64,000 nt of DNA from Testudinibacter aquarius (GCF_004342725.1 NZ_SMCP01000004.1:62001-126000), one strand, 5' to 3'; shown: positions 20,091-29,829, counted from the stretch's first letter. Numbers and translations are program-made. Notes: generated from the letters alone by a model not told the origin.

Positions 20091-20927
20091 ATGGGTTTTT
20101 TAAACAAAATTGAACATCTACTTGGCAGTTATTCCAAAACCGAACTGAAAATTGCCGAATTTATTTTGCAGCACAGCCTTCAAGTCAAAAATCTTTCCTC
20201 ATCAAAATTAGCCGAAACCATCGGTGTCAGCCAATCAGCCATAATCAAATTCAGCCAAAAATTGGGGCTGCGTTCCTATACTGAATTCAGAGTCGCCATC
20301 AGTGAAGACTTGGCACTGAACGGCAAAATCAAATTGCACGACGACATCGGTTTGGACGACAGTTTGGCGACGGTTGCTGAAAAATTGTTTCAGGAAAAAC
20401 AACAAGCGTTGCAGGAAACCTATCGGATTAATTCATTGGGCGTGCTGCAACAGGTGTTGACACGGCTGAACAGCGCCAAGAAAATTTTATTGATTGGCAT
20501 CGGTAATTCGGCGTTAGTGGCTAAGGATTTTGCTTATAAGCTGAATAAAATTTCGATTACCGCTTTAACCGAAATGGACACCCACGCCCAGTTGGTGCTC
20601 AGCCAAACGTTAACCGCTGAGGATTTGCTGTTTGTGATCTCTTTTTCCGGGCAAAAAAAAGAATTGTTGTTAGCCGTTGAAACGGCAAAAGCACAGAATG
20701 TGCCGGTGGTTGCGCTGACTTCTGCAAGCTTTAATCCACTGCATCAAGCCGCTGATCAACTGCTGTTTTCGATTGCCGATGAATCGTTGTACCGCAGCTC
20801 CTCGATCGCTTCGCGCACCGCACAACATGCGATAACCGATCTGCTGTTTATGGGCTTGTTGCAACAGAATCAACAAACTGCATTGGCACAAATTGAACGC
20901 AGCAAACAACTGATTGCCCGACTATAA
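20091..20927 (+). CDS. murR: MurR/RpiR-family regulator of MurNAc genes
   Basis: 278 residues. The N-terminal RpiR-type helix-turn-helix (about 1-77, KLAETIGVSQSAIIKFSQKLGLRSYTEFRVAI) is followed by a SIS sugar-phosphate-binding domain (about 125-255, ILLIGIGNSALVAKDFAYKLNKI and FVISFSGQKKELLLAVETAK). It is divergent from murQ-murP, the arrangement in which E. coli MurR represses murQP and responds to MurNAc-6-P. GAGG precedes the ATG. Confidence 0.9.
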   Translation: MGFLNKIEHLLGSYSKTELKIAEFILQHSLQVKNLSSSKLAETIGVSQSAIIKFSQKLGLRSYTEFRVAISEDLALNGKIKLHDDIGLDDSLATVAEKLFQEKQQALQETYRINSLGVLQQVLTRLNSAKKILLIGIGNSALVAKDFAYKLNKISITALTEMDTHAQLVLSQTLTAEDLLFVISFSGQKKELLLAVETAKAQNVPVVALTSASFNPLHQAADQLLFSIADESLYRSSSIASRTAQHAITDLLFMGLLQQNQQTALAQIERSKQLIARL

Positions 20928-20960
20928 CATTGCTGTCCCTATCGCACTGGAAATAATAGA

Positions 20961-21025
20961 AAAACCGCACTTTCGCTCGCTGAAGTCACAACAGAGTGCC
21001 AATCAGAGATTAAAAGTGCGGTTTT
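20961..21025. terminator. Inverted uptake-signal pair acting as terminator
   Basis: AAAACCGCACTTT (20961-20973) and AAAGTGCGGTTTT (21013-21025) are exact inverted copies of an uptake signal separated by 39 bases, between the convergent murR and hydrolase genes. Such pairs often serve as terminators in Pasteurellaceae. The long loop makes this one weaker. Confidence 0.55.
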
Positions 21026-21049
21026 AAGGGGATTCAAAATCCTGATGCC

Positions 21050-21892
21050 TTAGGCTTTACCGCCCAATTTGCTCACGGTTTCTGCGGTTGTCCACAGATC
21101 ATTGGCGATCAAACGGAAGTTCACCAGTGCTGCCAAATAGCCGTCACCTTCCGGAATTTTTGGTCCGGCAGTCGCATCTTTCACCACCGTTACTTCAAAA
21201 CCTTGTTCGATAAATTCACGTAAATGTGATTCGATACATAAATTTGCCGCCATGCCTGCCAAAATCACTTGATCTACGCCTTGTTTACGCAGTTGCAGTA
21301 CCACATCATTGGTTTCCGGGCCAAATACTTTATGCGGACTGGCAATAATCGTTTTGCCGTCATAGATATACGGTTTGTACTCTTCCATAAAATCTGCCCC
21401 TGAACCTTCAAAACCTTCCAAGGTATACGGCCCTTTACGCGCAAACATGCCGCTGTCGTGCATAAAATGTTCGCCCGGACCACCAAATTTCCACGAATGA
21501 TCCACCGGATAATAATAGTGTGGGGAAACCACCACCGGAATCTCCGCCGCTTTTGCAGCTTTAAACAGGCTTTCGATATTCGGCACTGTGTTATTGCGGG
21601 TAATGCTTTCGCCCATCACGCCCCAGCTGATTCCTTTCGGGCTTAAAAAATCCACTTGTGGATCAACCACCACCAATGCAACCCGTTTTTTATCCAGCTT
21701 CATACCGTGACGCGGCATGCCGTATTGTTGCGGCTCTGCATAGGGATCTGCTGCTTTATTTTCTTTAGCTGTTGCCACCGCACTTAAGCCCATTGCGCCT
21801 AATGCCGTTGCCGCCATTGCGATTTGTGATCCTTTGCCCAGTACCTGACGGCGTGTAGTATCGATTTGTTGTGCTTTATGCTCATTACTCAT
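21050..21892 (-). CDS. Tat-exported isochorismatase-family cysteine hydrolase
   Basis: 280 residues from the ATG at 21892 (AAGGTG six bases upstream). The N-terminus carries a twin-arginine signal (DTTRRQVLGKGSQ plus a hydrophobic stretch ending AVATA), so the folded enzyme is exported to the periplasm. The mature domain has the isochorismatase/nicotinamidase fold: catalytic Asp in ALVVVDPQVDF, a Lys in the ASPHKVFGPETND region and nucleophile Cys in GMAANLCIESHLREF. Substrate unknown; amide or imide hydrolysis is the usual chemistry. It is divergent from an AraC-type regulator that is a likely controller. Export of this fold is unusual. Confidence 0.85.
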   Translation of the reverse strand: MSNEHKAQQIDTTRRQVLGKGSQIAMAATALGAMGLSAVATAKENKAADPYAEPQQYGMPRHGMKLDKKRVALVVVDPQVDFLSPKGISWGVMGESITRNNTVPNIESLFKAAKAAEIPVVVSPHYYYPVDHSWKFGGPGEHFMHDSGMFARKGPYTLEGFEGSGADFMEEYKPYIYDGKTIIASPHKVFGPETNDVVLQLRKQGVDQVILAGMAANLCIESHLREFIEQGFEVTVVKDATAGPKIPEGDGYLAALVNFRLIANDLWTTAETVSKLGGKA

Positions 21893-22095
21893 AGTAATCA
21901 CCTTTTTTCATTGACTAATTAATTTGAAAACCCAAGAATATTTGAAAGACCAAGAGTGCTTCACATCTTGATGAAATATCATGTCGTTGCCTCTCCCCGT
22001 TTGGAACAAGATGAAGTATAGCGCAAGCCCGATAACAAAAATTAACCATTCGTCCGGACTTTTTAACCGAATAACCGTTCAATCTAGGATAATTC

Positions 22096-22926
22096 ATGGA
22101 TCCGTTAGCCGAATTTTTTACCCGCTTTGATTTCCGTAGTGATCTGTTTTTCAGCAGTTTGCTATGTCGAATCGGTGAGTTTAACGAGCCGAATAAAAGC
22201 TACCTGCACATTGTCCATCAAGGTGCCTTTGATATGATGTTGAGTAATCATGTTCAGAAACGAGTGTACCAACCTTGCGCTATTTTTTGTCCGAACAGCA
22301 CCTTACACCGCTTAAATCCACTCGATGAAAACGGAATCAGCGTCTCTTGCATCAGTTTTGATTTTGGTGAAGGTGTCACGAATCCGCTCAATCAAGCATT
22401 GGACGAATGTGTGATAATGCCGTTGAACCAACACCCTGAACTTTCCGCCTTAAGTAGCGCGGTTTATCAGGAATATCACAGCGAACAGCCGGGCAAAGCG
22501 GTTTCGATTCACCATCTGTGCGCTTATTTTCTGATTCGGGTTATTCGTTACGGTTTACAACAGCAGCAACTGACCAGCGGTTTCCTGTGCGGTTTAGGCG
22601 ATGCTAAATTAGGCAAAGTACTGACCGCACTTCACCAAAAACCGGCTGAAGCTTGGCAATTGGACAATATGGCGGAATTAGCCAATATGTCACGCTCTAA
22701 CTTTGCAGCACACTTCAAAAAAGTCATCGGGATTTCGGCAATGGATTATCTAACCCAATGGCGATTGACCCTTGCTCAACGCAAAATGCGCAGCGGCCTG
22801 CCGATTGCAATCGTCGCAGAAGAGGTCGGCTATCAATACGCCAGTGCCTTCAGCCGAATCTTCACCGCAAAAATCGGGCTGTCACCGCTAAAATGGCTGG
22901 CTAAACAGCAGCAATCTGATCAATAA
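22096..22926 (+). CDS. AraC-family transcriptional regulator
   Basis: 276 residues. The N-terminal cupin-like sensor (about 1-165) has the pattern of AraC_binding/cupin_6 regulators (IVHQGAFDMMLSNHVQKRVYQPCAIFCPNSTLHRL). The C-terminal AraC DNA-binding domain (about 180-270) shows two helix-turn-helix motifs (DNMAELANMSRSNFAAHFKKVIG and IAIVAEEVGYQYASAFSRIFTAKIGLSP). It is divergent from the Tat-exported hydrolase and 18 bases upstream of a thioredoxin-like gene, and probably controls one or both. Effector unknown. Confidence 0.9.
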   Translation: MDPLAEFFTRFDFRSDLFFSSLLCRIGEFNEPNKSYLHIVHQGAFDMMLSNHVQKRVYQPCAIFCPNSTLHRLNPLDENGISVSCISFDFGEGVTNPLNQALDECVIMPLNQHPELSALSSAVYQEYHSEQPGKAVSIHHLCAYFLIRVIRYGLQQQQLTSGFLCGLGDAKLGKVLTALHQKPAEAWQLDNMAELANMSRSNFAAHFKKVIGISAMDYLTQWRLTLAQRKMRSGLPIAIVAEEVGYQYASAFSRIFTAKIGLSPLKWLAKQQQSDQ

Positions 22927-22944
22927 CATCAAGCAGATCAACAA

Positions 22945-23451
22945 ATGAAAATTAACTTGAAAAAAATCGGCAAAAACCTGTTATCCCTTTTCCTGACTTT
23001 TGTCATCGTGAGTTTGATATTAGACTGGTATCGTAAGCCCGAAGTGCCGCTCGATGCCGCCACGACCGCACTTTACGATCTGCAACAGCAGCCATTTTTT
23101 CTGGCGCAGTTGAGCCAAGATCGCCCGGCAATTCTGTATTTTTGGGGAACATGGTGCAGTTACTGCCGCTACACATCCCCGGCAATAGATCGATTAGCAA
23201 AAGAGGGCGTGCCGGTGGCGACCGTTGCGCTGCGATCTGGCGATGCCGAACTCGTGCAAGCCTATTTAGATAAACATCAATACCAGTTCACCAGCGTCAA
23301 CGACCCCAAAGGTCACATTGCCGCACAATGGCAGGTTGCCGTCACCCCGACTATCATTATTTTCGACCAAGGCAAAATGGAGTACGCTACCACCGGTTTA
23401 AGCAGCTATTGGGGGCTCAAAGTGCGGTTATGGCTGGCACAGTGGTTTTAA
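22945..23451 (+). CDS. Membrane-anchored thioredoxin-like protein (ScsD/TlpA type)
   Basis: 168 residues. One N-terminal membrane segment (about 10-27) anchors a periplasmic thioredoxin domain with the active-site motif WCSYC in ILYFWGTWCSYCRYTSPAID and the cis-Pro loop VAVTPTIIIF. Resembles ScsD/TlpA-type disulfide reductases. The partner that would keep it reduced is not in the window. It begins 18 bases after the AraC gene, so it is probably cotranscribed with it. Confidence 0.87.
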   Translation: MKINLKKIGKNLLSLFLTFVIVSLILDWYRKPEVPLDAATTALYDLQQQPFFLAQLSQDRPAILYFWGTWCSYCRYTSPAIDRLAKEGVPVATVALRSGDAELVQAYLDKHQYQFTSVNDPKGHIAAQWQVAVTPTIIIFDQGKMEYATTGLSSYWGLKVRLWLAQWF

Positions 23452-23603
23452 CAACCGGCAATCTGCAAACCATCTGCTGAAAATTTTGAAGATTATCGCA
23501 AATCCGTTGATTAACACTGTTCAAAGCGCTAAAAATTGCTATTTTAAACAGGATCCTATTGCTTACTTTTGCTTCATTCACTTCAATGATACCGGAGGGT
23601 TTT

Positions 23604-24953
23604 ATGAGTGGTTTTTGGCTGGTTATCCTGCTGGTGGCAGGCATTCTATTTATCGTGATTTCGACCGCAAAATACAAATTGCACCCTTTTCTGGCGCTGT
23701 TATTCACGGCTTATGCCATTGCACTGTGCGCCGGACTGCCGATTGCCGACACGGTGAAAACCATCACCAGCGGATTTGGCGGTATTTTAGCCTACATCGG
23801 TATCGTGATTGTGTTGGGCACAATCATCGGTACGATTTTGGAAAAAACCGGCGCAGCAATTACCATGGCAGATTTTGTGCTGCGCAAAATCGGGCGCAAA
23901 CGTCCCGTGTTGGCAATGAGTATTATCGGCTACATCGTATCGATTCCAGTGTTTTGTGACTCCGGTTTTGTGATTTTATCCTCGCTGAAAAAATCGTTGA
24001 TCCAGCAAACCGGAAAATCTGCCGTGGCAATGTCAGTGGCACTCTCCACCGGCTTATACGCCACTCACACGTTAGTGCCGCCAACCCCGGGGCCGATTGC
24101 CGCTGCCGGTAATTTGCACGTCGATAATCTCGGTTTGGTCATTTTGGTCGGGCTGGTGGTGGCGCTGTTTGCCGCACTCGCGGGCTATCTGTATGCCGAA
24201 TGGGCAGGCAAACGCTATCGTTGTGCGCAAGACGATCTGCCACGTTTAAGCGACGACCATGAAATTAAGGCGTTATATCCCAAACTGCCTTCTACTCTGA
24301 ATGCGTTCCTGCCGATTATTGTACCGATTGCGTTAATCGCCTTTGCTTCGCTGCTCAAGCTGCTATTCAGCGGGGTTGATAATCTGCTCTTGAAATATGT
24401 GTATTTCTTCGGCGAACCCGTGACCGCACTTTTAATCGGCCTATTCTTTGCTGCCCGTTTACTACCGGAATGGAGCAAAACCACGCTGAATGATTGGATC
24501 GGCCAGGCAGTGAAAGACTCCGGCAGTATTTTAATTATCACCGCAGCAGGCGGTGCGTTGGGCGGGGTGCTGAAAGCCAGCGGCATCGGCGATTATCTCG
24601 GCACAATGTTGCAATCCATGAGCCTTGGCATTTTAGTGCCGTTTGTGATTGCTGCTGCACTCAAAACGGCACAGGGCTCTTCAACCACTGCCTTGGTGGT
24701 AACGTCTACGATTATTTATCCGTTGCTGCCGGCGCTCGGTTTGGACAGCACCCTTGGTTCAGTCTTGGCAATCATGGCAATTGGTGCCGGTGCGATGACA
24801 GTTTCCCACGCCAATGACAGCTTTTTCTGGGTGGTGGCAGAATTCAGTGAAATGGACGTTGCCACGGCTTATAAATCGCAAACCGTCGCAACCTTGGTTC
24901 AGGGGTTAGTCACCATCACTGTGGTTGCCTTGCTGGCATGGATTTTGCTTTAA
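23604..24953 (+). CDS. GntP-family gluconate/organic acid permease
   Basis: 449 residues from the ATG at 23604 (GGAGG seven bases upstream). The frame opens earlier at 23559 but without a ribosome site. About 12 hydrophobic segments span the protein. GntP-family features include SIPVFCDSGFVILSSLKKSL, THTLVPPTPGPIAAAG, KTAQGSSTTALVVTSTI and SHANDSFFWVVAEFSEM. Members are proton symporters for gluconate, glycerate or similar acids. No catabolic enzyme lies next to it, so the substrate cannot be told. Confidence 0.92.
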   Translation: MSGFWLVILLVAGILFIVISTAKYKLHPFLALLFTAYAIALCAGLPIADTVKTITSGFGGILAYIGIVIVLGTIIGTILEKTGAAITMADFVLRKIGRKRPVLAMSIIGYIVSIPVFCDSGFVILSSLKKSLIQQTGKSAVAMSVALSTGLYATHTLVPPTPGPIAAAGNLHVDNLGLVILVGLVVALFAALAGYLYAEWAGKRYRCAQDDLPRLSDDHEIKALYPKLPSTLNAFLPIIVPIALIAFASLLKLLFSGVDNLLLKYVYFFGEPVTALLIGLFFAARLLPEWSKTTLNDWIGQAVKDSGSILIITAAGGALGGVLKASGIGDYLGTMLQSMSLGILVPFVIAAALKTAQGSSTTALVVTSTIIYPLLPALGLDSTLGSVLAIMAIGAGAMTVSHANDSFFWVVAEFSEMDVATAYKSQTVATLVQGLVTITVVALLAWILL

Positions 24954-24957
24954 ACCA

Positions 24958-25254
24958 TAGGGTCTGTTGATCTTTGTTTATAATTTGAGCTATAGACTAT
25001 TTTTCGCCACTCTTTTTGCAAATAAATAAGGTAAAAGTTGTGAAGTTTAGTCATTCTAAACGAACGACTTTTAACGCCGCTGTAGTACGAAAAGTAATGC
25101 GAAAAAGAGTCATAGTCCTGCGGATTGTGTTTAAAATGAGCACACTCGTCGTTGTAACCCTTATCAATAGTCCCGCTATTGATTTCGGCTTACGCCTAGA
25201 TTGTGCTCATTTTAAACGACAACTCAAAATATAAACAAAGATCAACAGACCCTA
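24958..25254. mobile_element. MITE-like palindromic repeat element, 297 bp, TA-flanked
   Basis: The two ends form a 32-bp terminal inverted repeat beginning TAGGGTCTGTTGATCTTTGT (24958-24989 and the complement of 25223-25254) with one mismatch. The outermost TA on each side fits a TA target duplication as made by Tc1/mariner-IS630 type transposases. Inside are nested hairpins: AAAGT...GTTTAG/CTAAAC...ACTTT near 25035-25072, TTTAAAATGAGCAC (25130-25143) with its exact complement at 25203-25216, and ATCAATAG/CTATTGAT (25163-25182). No transposase is encoded. A 72-codon frame inside (25016-25234) is probably a by-product of the repeat. Confidence 0.8.
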
Positions 25255-25261
25255 GATAACA

Positions 25262-25280
25262 CCGCACTTTCAAAGTGCGG
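25262..25280. terminator. Tight inverted uptake-signal pair
   Basis: CCGCACTTT, one base, AAAGTGCGG: a 9-bp stem made from two facing uptake signals just beyond the MITE-like element. It may end transcription from the GntP gene, whose original terminator the element may have displaced. Confidence 0.5.
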
Positions 25281-25340
25281 CTGGCTTAAGTTAAAATAGC
25301 CATCTTTAATCTTAGGGTCTATTGATAAAAAGGATTTTTT

Positions 25341-27098
25341 ATGTCTGTCGAGCATGCCGCAAGCCCTTTATTACCCGTAGTCATCCTGCTCACTGCCGGG
25401 GTGTTGGCAGTACCGATTTTTAAGCGCTTAGGCTTAGGAGCGGTATTAGGATATTTCAGTGCCGGTATTTTAATCGGCCCTCATGTTTTCGGATTTTTTG
25501 ATGATCCGCAACAGATCCTCCACCTTGCTGAATTGGGCGTGGTGATGTTTCTGTTTATCATCGGATTGGAAATGCGCCCAAGCAAATTGTGGCAAATGCG
25601 CGGACAAATTTTCGGTTTAGGCGCAGCGCAGGTCGTGCTCTGTTGCAGCTTGCTGACCTTACTTGGGGTTAGCGTGTTTGATCTCTCTTGGTCTGTTGCC
25701 TTTGTTGGTGGTGCCGGTTTCGTGCTGTCTTCGACTGCCGTTGTGATGCAAATGCTGGCAGAACGTGGCGAAAGCAACACGCCGGTCGGGCAACAAGCGC
25801 TCTCAATTTTACTGTTGGAAGACTTGGCTATTGTCCCGTTACTCGCTATCGTGGCATTTATCAGCCCGAATCAAGCCGCTGACAGCAGCAGTCAATGGGG
25901 AGAAATCGCCCTTGCGTTAGGCGCACTGGCTGCGCTGATTATCGCCGGTAAGTGGCTGCTGAATCCGCTCTTTGCAATTTTAGCTGCCTCACGCGCACGC
26001 GAAGTGATGACCGCTGCAGCATTGTTGGTGGTATTAGGCGCGGCATTATTAATGGAAATCAGCGGATTATCGATGGCGATGGGCGCTTTTCTAGCCGGGG
26101 TATTGCTATCCGAATCCAGTTATCGTCACCAAATTGAGGCAGATATTGAACCGTTTAAAGGAATTTTGCTCGGATTATTTTTCCTTGCGGTGGGAATGTC
26201 GTTAAATTTAAGCATCATCGCTACACAATGGGCATGGGTGGCGCTGGCGGTAATTACGTTTATGCTGACCAAAGCACTTGGTATTTATGTGATTGCCCGC
26301 CTGTTTAAATCCAACAACCGACAAGCTCTGCTGCGCACTACTATGTTTGCGCAAGGTGGCGAATTTGCCTTTGTGCTGTATGCCGCCGCGGTTACCAGCG
26401 GCTTAATGGATACGCAGACCAATGCACTGCTGTCAGCAACAGTGATTTTATCTATGGCGTTGACGCCGATGGTGATGATTGCCGTCGATCGTTTGCTGCC
26501 ACCGGAAAAAGTCTCTGCTGACGGCTTGGAAAAAGCCGAAAATCTACAAGGGCAAGTCTTGGTGATCGGCTTTGGACGCTTCGGGCAAATCGCCAGTCAG
26601 GTGCCGCTCAGTCGTGGTTTTGAGCTGGCAATCATCGACAATGATCCGATTCGAATTCGTGAAGCCGCAAAATTCGGGCGGCACATCTATTTTGGCGACG
26701 GCACACAGCTGGATATTTTGCACACTTCAGGTGCTGCGCAGGCGCAAGCAATTATGATCTGTATTGATGATAAGCAAGCAGTCGATCATATTGTCGATTT
26801 GGCACAACACAGCTTTCCGAACACCAAACTGATTGCTCGCGCTTGGGATCGCCGTCACTATATCGAATTGCTCAATAAAGGTGTGGACTATGTGGTTCGA
26901 GAAACCGCAGCTGCTGCATTTGAATTAGGCGAAAAAACCTTGGGCGCATTGGGTGTTGATAAAGAAGAAGCAGAACGTATCACGCAAGATATCCGTTTGC
27001 GTGACAGTCGTTTGTTGTGCGAACAAGTTTCTGCCGGAATCGATATGCAGCAATATTCGCCAAAACCACAACCATTGACTGAAACCCATATTGACTAA
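25341..27098 (+). CDS. Kef-type K+/H+ antiporter with RCK (TrkA-N) domain
   Basis: 585 residues. The N-terminal two thirds is a CPA2 cation/proton exchanger with about 12 membrane segments (GYFSAGILIGPHVFGFF, LAELGVVMFLFIIGLEMRPSKLW, LLLEDLAIVPLLAI, AMGAFLAGVLLSESSYRHQIEADIEPFKGILLGLFFLAVGMSL). From about 400 a TrkA-N nucleotide-binding domain follows (GQVLVIGFGRFGQIASQ, IIDNDPIRI, GDGTQLDIL). This matches KefB/KefC glutathione-gated potassium efflux proteins that acidify the cytoplasm during electrophile stress. No KefF/KefG-type partner is adjacent. A 14-base MITE-end-like word (25313-25326) lies in its leader. Confidence 0.9.
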   Translation: MSVEHAASPLLPVVILLTAGVLAVPIFKRLGLGAVLGYFSAGILIGPHVFGFFDDPQQILHLAELGVVMFLFIIGLEMRPSKLWQMRGQIFGLGAAQVVLCCSLLTLLGVSVFDLSWSVAFVGGAGFVLSSTAVVMQMLAERGESNTPVGQQALSILLLEDLAIVPLLAIVAFISPNQAADSSSQWGEIALALGALAALIIAGKWLLNPLFAILAASRAREVMTAAALLVVLGAALLMEISGLSMAMGAFLAGVLLSESSYRHQIEADIEPFKGILLGLFFLAVGMSLNLSIIATQWAWVALAVITFMLTKALGIYVIARLFKSNNRQALLRTTMFAQGGEFAFVLYAAAVTSGLMDTQTNALLSATVILSMALTPMVMIAVDRLLPPEKVSADGLEKAENLQGQVLVIGFGRFGQIASQVPLSRGFELAIIDNDPIRIREAAKFGRHIYFGDGTQLDILHTSGAAQAQAIMICIDDKQAVDHIVDLAQHSFPNTKLIARAWDRRHYIELLNKGVDYVVRETAAAAFELGEKTLGALGVDKEEAERITQDIRLRDSRLLCEQVSAGIDMQQYSPKPQPLTETHID

Positions 27099-27127
27099 AG
27101 TGCGATTAGCGAAACGTTAACTGCACT
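27099..27127. terminator. Imperfect hairpin between convergent kef-like gene and mepM
   Basis: AGTGCGATTAGCG and CGTTAACTGCACT pair with about three mismatches around an AAA loop. It sits in the 55-bp gap between two convergent stops and looks like a decayed uptake-signal pair. Confidence 0.4.
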
Positions 27128-27153
27128 CTCAAAATTCAGACTTCCAGTTCTGG

Positions 27154-28704
27154 CTATAACTTCAGCTTCCTGACGACTTCTTTCGATTTTGTCAGGAATG
27201 CTTTCCGCTCTTTTGCCGGCAAACCGGTGTTATTACCCGGCAGTTTGACCGTCATCGGGTTTACCGGACGATCGTTAATATGAAATTCGTAGTGCAAGTG
27301 CGGTCCGGTAGAACGACCGGTATTACCAGAAAGCGCAATTCGCTCGCCACGCTTTATCTGTTGTCCCGGCTTCACCAATGCGCGGCTTAAGTGCATGTAG
27401 ACAGTTTTATAGTTACGCCCGTGTTTCAATACTATGTAACGCCCGGCACCATTGGCTTGGTAAGCTACTTTCACGACTTCACCATCAGACGGCGCGATAA
27501 TCGGCGTGCCGACCCGTAATGAGAAATCGACTCCTTTATGCGGCGAGACTCGTCCTGTCACTGGATGGCGCCGTGCCGGGTTAAAATGCGATGAAATTTT
27601 CGGCTGGCGAGTTAACGGATAGCGCGCAAAACCTCGTCCTAACGTTTCGCCGTTGACATTAAAATAGGCACCGTTTGCCGCCTGAATCGCATAATAACTT
27701 TTGCCACCATGCAGAATATGAATCGCATCGACTTTTGCCTGCCCGGTCAATTTATCGCCTAAATACTCACGCTGCATCAAAATAGCAAATTTATCGCCTT
27801 TGCGCAGTTTGTTCATGCTAACTTGCCACTGAAGTGCGGTCGCCAACTGATTGATTTGACGAGCTGAAAGCCCATGTCGGCTCATACTGTTGGAAAATGA
27901 TCCCTGAATTTGTCCTTTAATGACTTCCGTTTTCCAAACACTCTGTTTTTTAAGAACTTGCTGCTTATAGCTACCATCTGCCTGCCGCTCATAGATGCGT
28001 TCTTCTTTGTCGGACACCAGCCAGTTCATATACTCTAACTGGTCGTCTTTGTTTAAAATCCAGTAAAACTGCTGCCCGGCTTTTAGTGTCTTCAACTCGG
28101 GGAAAGATTGTATCAACGCAACGCTCACCGCAGGCTGTAAGCCGGATTGTTCTAAAATATCTTTTAATTGTTGCCCGGCGACTACCGTTTCACTAAATTG
28201 ATTGTTGATCCGCCAAGCTTGATCGGCTACATCCAATAAAATATCCAGTGCGGTTTGCGCTTCCTCAGGCAAAAATTCGGTATCTTGCTCGCCATCCGCT
28301 GCTTGCTCCTGTTCGACAGAACCCGGTTCCACTTCATCATCTTGGGTATCCAAATCATCATAATACGAAGTGGCATTGGGATCTTCTTCCGGCGATGGCT
28401 TCTCTTTGTCTACACTGGATGCTGCAGTTTCAGTGCCAGTACCGGGTGGAACCGAAGGCTGTTCGGCTGGCGCTGTGGCTGGGTTTTCGACAGATTGAGA
28501 TGGTGTCGTTACTGGTTGTTGTGCCGAGGGATCACTCGGCTTGGTCTCTAAATACTCAGTCGCCGGTGGTTGCTGTGCATCGTCATAGCCGGGAAAAATA
28601 AAATATACGGCTACACCCCATAACAAAGCAAATATTGCTAAAAACAATATTTTCCGATTACGAGCCCGTCTCTTTCTTTCTCTGGCTAAAATAACACTTT
28701 TCAC
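27154..28704 (-). CDS. mepM: Murein DD-endopeptidase MepM family, M23 peptidase
   Basis: 516 residues. One N-terminal membrane anchor (about 19-37) is followed by a Pro/Thr/Glu-rich linker (about 45-150), an OapA/LysM-like domain (about 165-250) and a C-terminal M23 domain (about 375-480). Zinc ligands are visible in HKGVDFS and HLHYEFH with the flanking [14 protein letters not shown] motif. The family cuts D-Ala-mDAP cross-links in periplasmic murein to allow wall growth. It is divergent from znuCB as in H. influenzae; the E. coli znuA gene that normally lies between is absent. Confidence 0.92.
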   Translation of the reverse strand: MKSVILARERKRRARNRKILFLAIFALLWGVAVYFIFPGYDDAQQPPATEYLETKPSDPSAQQPVTTPSQSVENPATAPAEQPSVPPGTGTETAASSVDKEKPSPEEDPNATSYYDDLDTQDDEVEPGSVEQEQAADGEQDTEFLPEEAQTALDILLDVADQAWRINNQFSETVVAGQQLKDILEQSGLQPAVSVALIQSFPELKTLKAGQQFYWILNKDDQLEYMNWLVSDKEERIYERQADGSYKQQVLKKQSVWKTEVIKGQIQGSFSNSMSRHGLSARQINQLATALQWQVSMNKLRKGDKFAILMQREYLGDKLTGQAKVDAIHILHGGKSYYAIQAANGAYFNVNGETLGRGFARYPLTRQPKISSHFNPARRHPVTGRVSPHKGVDFSLRVGTPIIAPSDGEVVKVAYQANGAGRYIVLKHGRNYKTVYMHLSRALVKPGQQIKRGERIALSGNTGRSTGPHLHYEFHINDRPVNPMTVKLPGNNTGLPAKERKAFLTKSKEVVRKLKL

Positions 28705-29037
28705 TATACCGATTCTTTATTGATATCTTATTTTAAAATTATTGCTTTACCATTTATCATACAGTAAACATCCGATACCTAATACACAGGTATTGTAATA
28801 GGACACACAAAAGCTTTAAAAAGTTCTGCTGAAAAATATCGTTTGCCGATTAAAACAACAATTGCAATACATCTGTTTTTTATCTCTGCAATCGTACCGC
28901 ACTTTTAGCAACAAACCATCGATAAACAACAACCTTAGTTCTCTTGTACCTACTGTAAAAATCAGATATTCTGCTCAATTCAAGGCGCTTTCTTCCCTAT
29001 AATGATAAACCAATAAACACAAGCAAAGGCCACTATC
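28705..29037. other. Divergent mepM/znuC gap with a palindrome
   Basis: 333 bp without a gene. An inverted repeat ATACCT-N7-AGGTAT lies at 28775-28793 and one uptake signal (ACCGCACTTTTA) near 28896. I see no clear Zur box of the E. coli type. Confidence 0.4.
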
Positions 29038-29829
29038 GTGAACAATAACAAGCCGCAGGCACTGATCGAACTGAAAGATATTGGTGTCCGCTTCAATAAC
29101 AAAATTGTGTTGAACAATATCAACTTAAAACTCTATCCCAATTCGGTCACTACGATTGTTGGCCCGAACGGTGGCGGCAAATCAACGCTGCTCAAGGTGT
29201 TGCTGAAATTGATTCGTCCGACACAAGGTGCCGTCAAAGCCAAAACCAAATTACGCATCGGCTATGTGCCGCAAAAAATCCATCTGGATCAAACTCTGCC
29301 GTTGACCGTTAAAAAATTTTTATCACTACAACAACCACAGTCCACAAAAATTGATGAAATTCTGTTACAACTGTCGATTCAGCATCTGACAGAGCAAAGT
29401 ATGCACAAGCTTTCCGGCGGTGAAATGCAACGGGTTTTGCTGGCAAGAGCACTGCTCAATCAACCGGAGTTGTTGGTTCTAGACGAACCGGTGCAGGGTG
29501 TGGATATCGGTGGGCAGGCGGAATTATACCAATTGATCGCCGAAAGCAAAAATCGGCTTAATTGCGCAGTGTTGATGGTTTCTCATGATTTGCATCTAGT
29601 GATGGCGAATACAGATCATGTGTTGTGCATCAACCAGCATCTTTGTTGTGCCGGAACACCGGAGACAGTATCCGAACATCCTGATTTTATTCGATATTTT
29701 GGTGATCAATTTGCCCAGAATTTTGCACTTTATACCCACCATCATAATCACAAACATAATTTACATGGTGATGTCTGCTGCGGAGCGCACGCTAATGCCG
29801 CTGCCGACTGCCACCATACTCACCGATAG
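29038..29829 (+). CDS. znuC: Zinc ABC transporter ATP-binding protein
   Basis: 263 residues from a GTG at 29038 (AAAGG upstream). ABC ATPase with Walker [10 protein letters not shown], signature [16 protein letters not shown], Walker [13 protein letters not shown] and switch His in MVSHDLH. It powers zinc import through ZnuB from a periplasmic ZnuA, which is not encoded in this window. The C-terminal 35 residues form a His/Cys-rich tail ([18 protein letters not shown]...CHHTHR) likely to bind metal. znuB follows 8 bases later. Confidence 0.96.
   Translation: MNNNKPQALIELKDIGVRFNNKIVLNNINLKLYPNSVTTIVGPNGGGKSTLLKVLLKLIRPTQGAVKAKTKLRIGYVPQKIHLDQTLPLTVKKFLSLQQPQSTKIDEILLQLSIQHLTEQSMHKLSGGEMQRVLLARALLNQPELLVLDEPVQGVDIGGQAELYQLIAESKNRLNCAVLMVSHDLHLVMANTDHVLCINQHLCCAGTPETVSEHPDFIRYFGDQFAQNFALYTHHHNHKHNLHGDVCCGAHANAAADCHHTHR

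Noticed and set aside
25016-25234. 72-codon ORF inside the 297-bp repeat
   Set aside because: It lies wholly within the palindromic element, spans its hairpin arms and has no recognisable domain; the nucleotide symmetry explains it.
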